DNA from: Clostridium sp. CAG:221
Lineage (GTDB): Bacteria; Bacillota; Clostridia; Clostridiales; Clostridiaceae
Assembly (NCBI GenBank): GCA_000435835.1
Contig: FR883363.1
Span: 1-7,674, forward strand
DNA: 7,674 bases
Direction of reading: 5' to 3'
Both the position numbers and the translations under genes were made by a program. Below the pieces are notes generated by a model that was given only the letters and a program-made list of their open reading frames with translations, made no database searches and was not told where the DNA came from. Numbering within the stretch: the stretch's first letter is position 1; each line of letters opens with the position of its first letter. This document shows, piece after piece, positions 5,394 to 7,674 of the stretch.

Positions 5394-7487
5394 ATGGAAA
5401 ACAAAGAAGAATTGCAATTGACTTTAGAAGGATTAAATTGTGCTAATTGTGCAAGGAAGATTGAAGAAAAAGTTGGCAAGATGGAAGGAGTAAAAGAAAG
5501 TAATTTAAATTTTACAACTACAACATTAAATGTAAAGCTAGAAAGAAAAGTTAAGGAAGAGCATGCCATAAATGAAATTAAAAAGATAGTTGAAGCATTA
5601 GAACCTCATGTTAAAGTAGAAAAAAAGGTCTCTGGAAAAACAAATGTACAAAGGGCAAAATTTGAAGTAAAACCAACCCTTATAATTGGTACAATATTAT
5701 ATTTAATTGCTGTAATTGGTGATTTTAAAGGAGCTTTAGCATTAATATTATTTGTAGCTAGTTATTTATTAATAGGTGGAAAAGTTGTTCTTACAGCTAT
5801 TAAAAATATAGCAAGAGGACAATTATTTGATGAAAACTTTTTAATGACAGTGGCAACTATAGGAGCATTTTCTATAAGTGAATATCCAGAAGCTGTTGCA
5901 GTAATGCTGTTTTATGAAATAGGAGAGACTATTCAAGGATATGCTGTAAATAAATCAAGAAGTTCAATATCATCACTTATGGATATAAGAGCTGATTATG
6001 CAAATATTATTATAGATGGAAAAGAAAAAAAAGTATCGCCTGAAACAGTGAAAGTTGAAGATATAATTTTAGTTAAACCAGGAGAAAAAATTCCTTTAGA
6101 TGGCATTGTTGTTGAAGGAGAAAGTTTTGTTGATACTTCTGCACTTACAGGAGAGTCAGTTCCTAGAAAAATTGCAGTTAATGATGAAATATTATCAGGT
6201 GGAATAAATACCAATGGTGTATTAAAGGTTAAAGTAACTAAAAAATTTGGTGAATCTACAGTTTCAAGAATATTAGAAATGGTAGAAAATGCAGCAAATA
6301 AAAAAGCCAATACAGAAAAATTTATAACTAAATTTGCAAAAGTATATACACCTATAGTTGTAGCTTTAGCAATATTAATAGCTGTAGTACCATCAATATT
6401 TATAAAGGATGCGTTATTTTCAACTTGGCTTTATAGAGCATTAGTATTTTTAGTTGTATCTTGTCCCTGTGCCTTAGTTGTATCAGTTCCTTTAGGGTTC
6501 TTTGCAGGTATAGGTGGTGCTTCTAAAAAAGGTGTACTAGTTAAGGGAAGTAACTATTTAGAATTATTGAAAGATTTAGAAACTGTTGTATTTGATAAGA
6601 CTGGTACTTTAACAGAAGGGGTATTTACCGTTACAGAAATAAATACAAATAATATCCAAAAGGAAAAACTAATAGAAGTAGCTGCTATGGCTGAAAGCTT
6701 TTCCAATCATCCAATAGCTATTTCTATTATAAAAGAATATGGCAAAGAAATAGATAAAGAAGTTATAGAAGAATATGAAGAAATAGCAGGGCATGGAATA
6801 AAAGCTGTAATAAATAATGAAGAGATTCTTATAGGTAATGCAAAATTAATGAATCAATTTAACATTTCATATAATGAAGTAGACTCTATAGGAACAGTGG
6901 TATATTGTGCAATAAATGGAGAATTTAAAGGTAGTATAGTAATATCAGATAAAATTAAGGAAAATGCAGCTGAAGCTTTAATAAATTTAAAAGCAGCTGG
7001 AGTTAAAAAGACAGTAATGCTTACAGGTGATAATAAAAAGACAGCAGAAAAGGTTGGAGAAAAGGTTAATATTGATGAAGTTCACTCAGAATTACTGCCA
7101 TTAGGAAAAGTTAAGGAAGTTGAAAAACTTTTAAAAGCATCTAATAAGAATGGTAGACTTGCCTTTGTAGGTGATGGAGTAAATGATGCACCAGTATTAG
7201 CCAGAGCAGATATAGGTATTGCCATGGGAGGCATTGGATCAGATGCAGCCATTGAAGCAGCAGATGTAGTTTTAATGAAAGATGACATAAATGCTTTAGT
7301 AGATGCAATAAATGTATCAAAGAAAACTAATAAAATACTATGGCAAAATATAATCTTTGCACTAGGAGTAAAGGTAATAGTCATGGTACTTGGAACATTT
7401 GGAATAGCAAATATGTGGACAGCTGTATTTGCAGATGTAGGAGTAACCATAATTGCCATAATTAACTCTACTAGATGTTTTCGATAA
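5394..7487 (+). CDS. cadA: P1B-type heavy-metal-exporting ATPase (CadA/ZntA type, Cd2+/Zn2+/Pb2+)
   Basis: Complete 697-residue P1B ATPase, close to the usual length for a CadA with one metal-binding domain. The N-terminal HMA domain carries GLNCANCA with Cys16 and Cys19. Eight membrane helices are arranged as MA-MB and M1-M6. The actuator domain has TGES (252-255). The transport helix holds Cys-Pro-Cys at 357-359. The catalytic core has DKTGT with phosphorylated Asp401, the P1B-specific His439-Pro440, TGD (544-546) and GDGVND (593-598). Lys660 and Asp681 in the last two helices, with the CPC motif, are the ion-site signature of the Zn/Cd/Pb subgroup; the copper-pump signature residues are absent from these helices. 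It exports soft divalent metals from the cytoplasm using ATP. It is the second gene of the operon, behind its own metal repressor. Confidence 0.95.
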   Translation: MENKEELQLTLEGLNCANCARKIEEKVGKMEGVKESNLNFTTTTLNVKLERKVKEEHAINEIKKIVEALEPHVKVEKKVSGKTNVQRAKFEVKPTLIIGTILYLIAVIGDFKGALALILFVASYLLIGGKVVLTAIKNIARGQLFDENFLMTVATIGAFSISEYPEAVAVMLFYEIGETIQGYAVNKSRSSISSLMDIRADYANIIIDGKEKKVSPETVKVEDIILVKPGEKIPLDGIVVEGESFVDTSALTGESVPRKIAVNDEILSGGINTNGVLKVKVTKKFGESTVSRILEMVENAANKKANTEKFITKFAKVYTPIVVALAILIAVVPSIFIKDALFSTWLYRALVFLVVSCPCALVVSVPLGFFAGIGGASKKGVLVKGSNYLELLKDLETVVFDKTGTLTEGVFTVTEINTNNIQKEKLIEVAAMAESFSNHPIAISIIKEYGKEIDKEVIEEYEEIAGHGIKAVINNEEILIGNAKLMNQFNISYNEVDSIGTVVYCAINGEFKGSIVISDKIKENAAEALINLKAAGVKKTVMLTGDNKKTAEKVGEKVNIDEVHSELLPLGKVKEVEKLLKASNKNGRLAFVGDGVNDAPVLARADIGIAMGGIGSDAAIEAADVVLMKDDINALVDAINVSKKTNKILWQNIIFALGVKVIVMVLGTFGIANMWTAVFADVGVTIIAIINSTRCFR

Positions 7488-7490
7488 ATA

Positions 7491-7519
7491 TTGACAAAAA
7501 TCATATGCTTAACTATAAT
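7491..7519 (+). promoter_or_regulatory. Perfect sigma-A promoter just after cadA
   Basis: TTGACA (7491-7496), exactly 17 bp, then TATAAT (7514-7519). This is the best promoter match in the window, beginning 3 bp after the cadA stop. The expected start is A7526 or G7527. Confidence 0.88.
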
Positions 7520-7525
7520 AAAAAA

Positions 7526-7674
7526 AGTCGAGAACATTTTAGGCATAGGGATGCATACAAAATTACTTTGTATCTTAATATAGAGCCGTTTGTTTAGGCA
7601 TTTGGCTTTATATTTATCTAGGGAGACTTATGTATAACGGATCTGCTACGTTATACATAAGTCTTTATTTTTAT
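7526..7674 (+). ncRNA. Unassigned structured RNA: small RNA or leader of a gene beyond the window
   Basis: No convincing reading frame lies between the promoter and the window end, but the sequence is structured. Hairpin A pairs ATACAAA (7555-7561) with TTTGTAT (7567-7573). Hairpin B pairs 7577-7587 with 7604-7614 (11 bp, one G-U) around a 16-nt loop. A strong terminator hairpin closes the transcript. The motif TTTAGGCAT occurs twice, at 7539-7546 with its flank in the 5' single-stranded part and at 7593-7601 in the loop of B. GCAT in that loop could pair with ATGC at 7551-7554, with two further G-U pairs, as a pseudoknot. I compared it by memory with the common Firmicute riboswitches and the T-box and found no match. 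It may be an independent small RNA, a 3'-UTR product of cadA, or an attenuated leader. Confidence 0.6.
7622..7674 (+). terminator. Intrinsic terminator ending the unassigned RNA and probably the cad operon
   Basis: AGACTTATGTATAACG (7624-7639) pairs perfectly over 16 bp with 7649-7664, around a 9-nt loop. A T-rich tract follows (TTTATTTTTAT to the window end), and two G-U pairs can extend the base. There is no other terminator after cadA, so operon transcripts should also end here. In the reverse direction there is no U-tract, so it acts on the plus strand. Confidence 0.85.

Noticed and set aside
7082..7546. Minus-strand open frame of 154 codons
   Set aside because: It is antisense to the end of cadA and covers the downstream promoter; it has no ribosome site and no recognisable domain.
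7526..7674. Right-end RNA as a T-box or a common riboswitch (SAM, TPP, purine, cobalamin, fluoride, Mn)
   Set aside because: None of the conserved cores I know is present: no T-box AGGGTGG-type sequence, no TPP CTGAGA, no fluoride GATG-loop pseudoknot. It is left unassigned.

Overview
The window is very AT-rich. It has strong GGAGG ribosome sites, sigma-A-type promoters (TTGACA/TATAAT), AGA-dominated arginine codons and several intrinsic terminators. This points to a low-GC Firmicute, most likely Clostridium or a close relative; that is an inference from composition and protein style, not a species call. No insertion sequence, phage gene, tRNA, rRNA or CRISPR array was seen.

Layout. (1) 1-872, minus strand: a cation:proton antiporter that runs off the left edge. 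Its leader carries what I read as a fluoride (crcB-motif) riboswitch with an overlapping terminator, behind a clean promoter. (2) 902-1968, plus strand: a small lipoprotein of unknown function, then a small PIN-like (NYN-like) protein, possibly co-transcribed. (3) 1986-4853, plus: a yybP-ykoY (Mn2+) riboswitch with a long terminator stem, followed by a complete P2-type (Ca2+/Mn2+ class) P-type ATPase and a strong terminator. (4) 4937-7487, plus: a metal-sensing operon made of a consensus promoter, a palindromic ArsR/SmtB-type operator, an ArsR-family repressor carrying both the alpha3N and alpha5 metal-ligand sets, and a P1B-type Cd/Zn/Pb-exporting ATPase (CadA/ZntA type). (5) 7491-7674, plus: a perfect promoter three bases after the cadA stop, driving about 140 nt of structured non-coding sequence that ends in a strong terminator. 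I could not assign it to a known RNA family.

Taken together the window looks like an ion-resistance island. Three exporters are each controlled by a different sensor: a fluoride-type RNA for the antiporter, a manganese-type RNA for the P2 ATPase, and a protein repressor for the heavy-metal ATPase. Both riboswitches appear to be transcriptional ON switches in which ligand binding blocks a terminator that reuses the 3' side of the aptamer. The least explained element is the RNA at the right end. It may be a 3'-UTR-embedded small RNA or the leader of a gene beyond the window.
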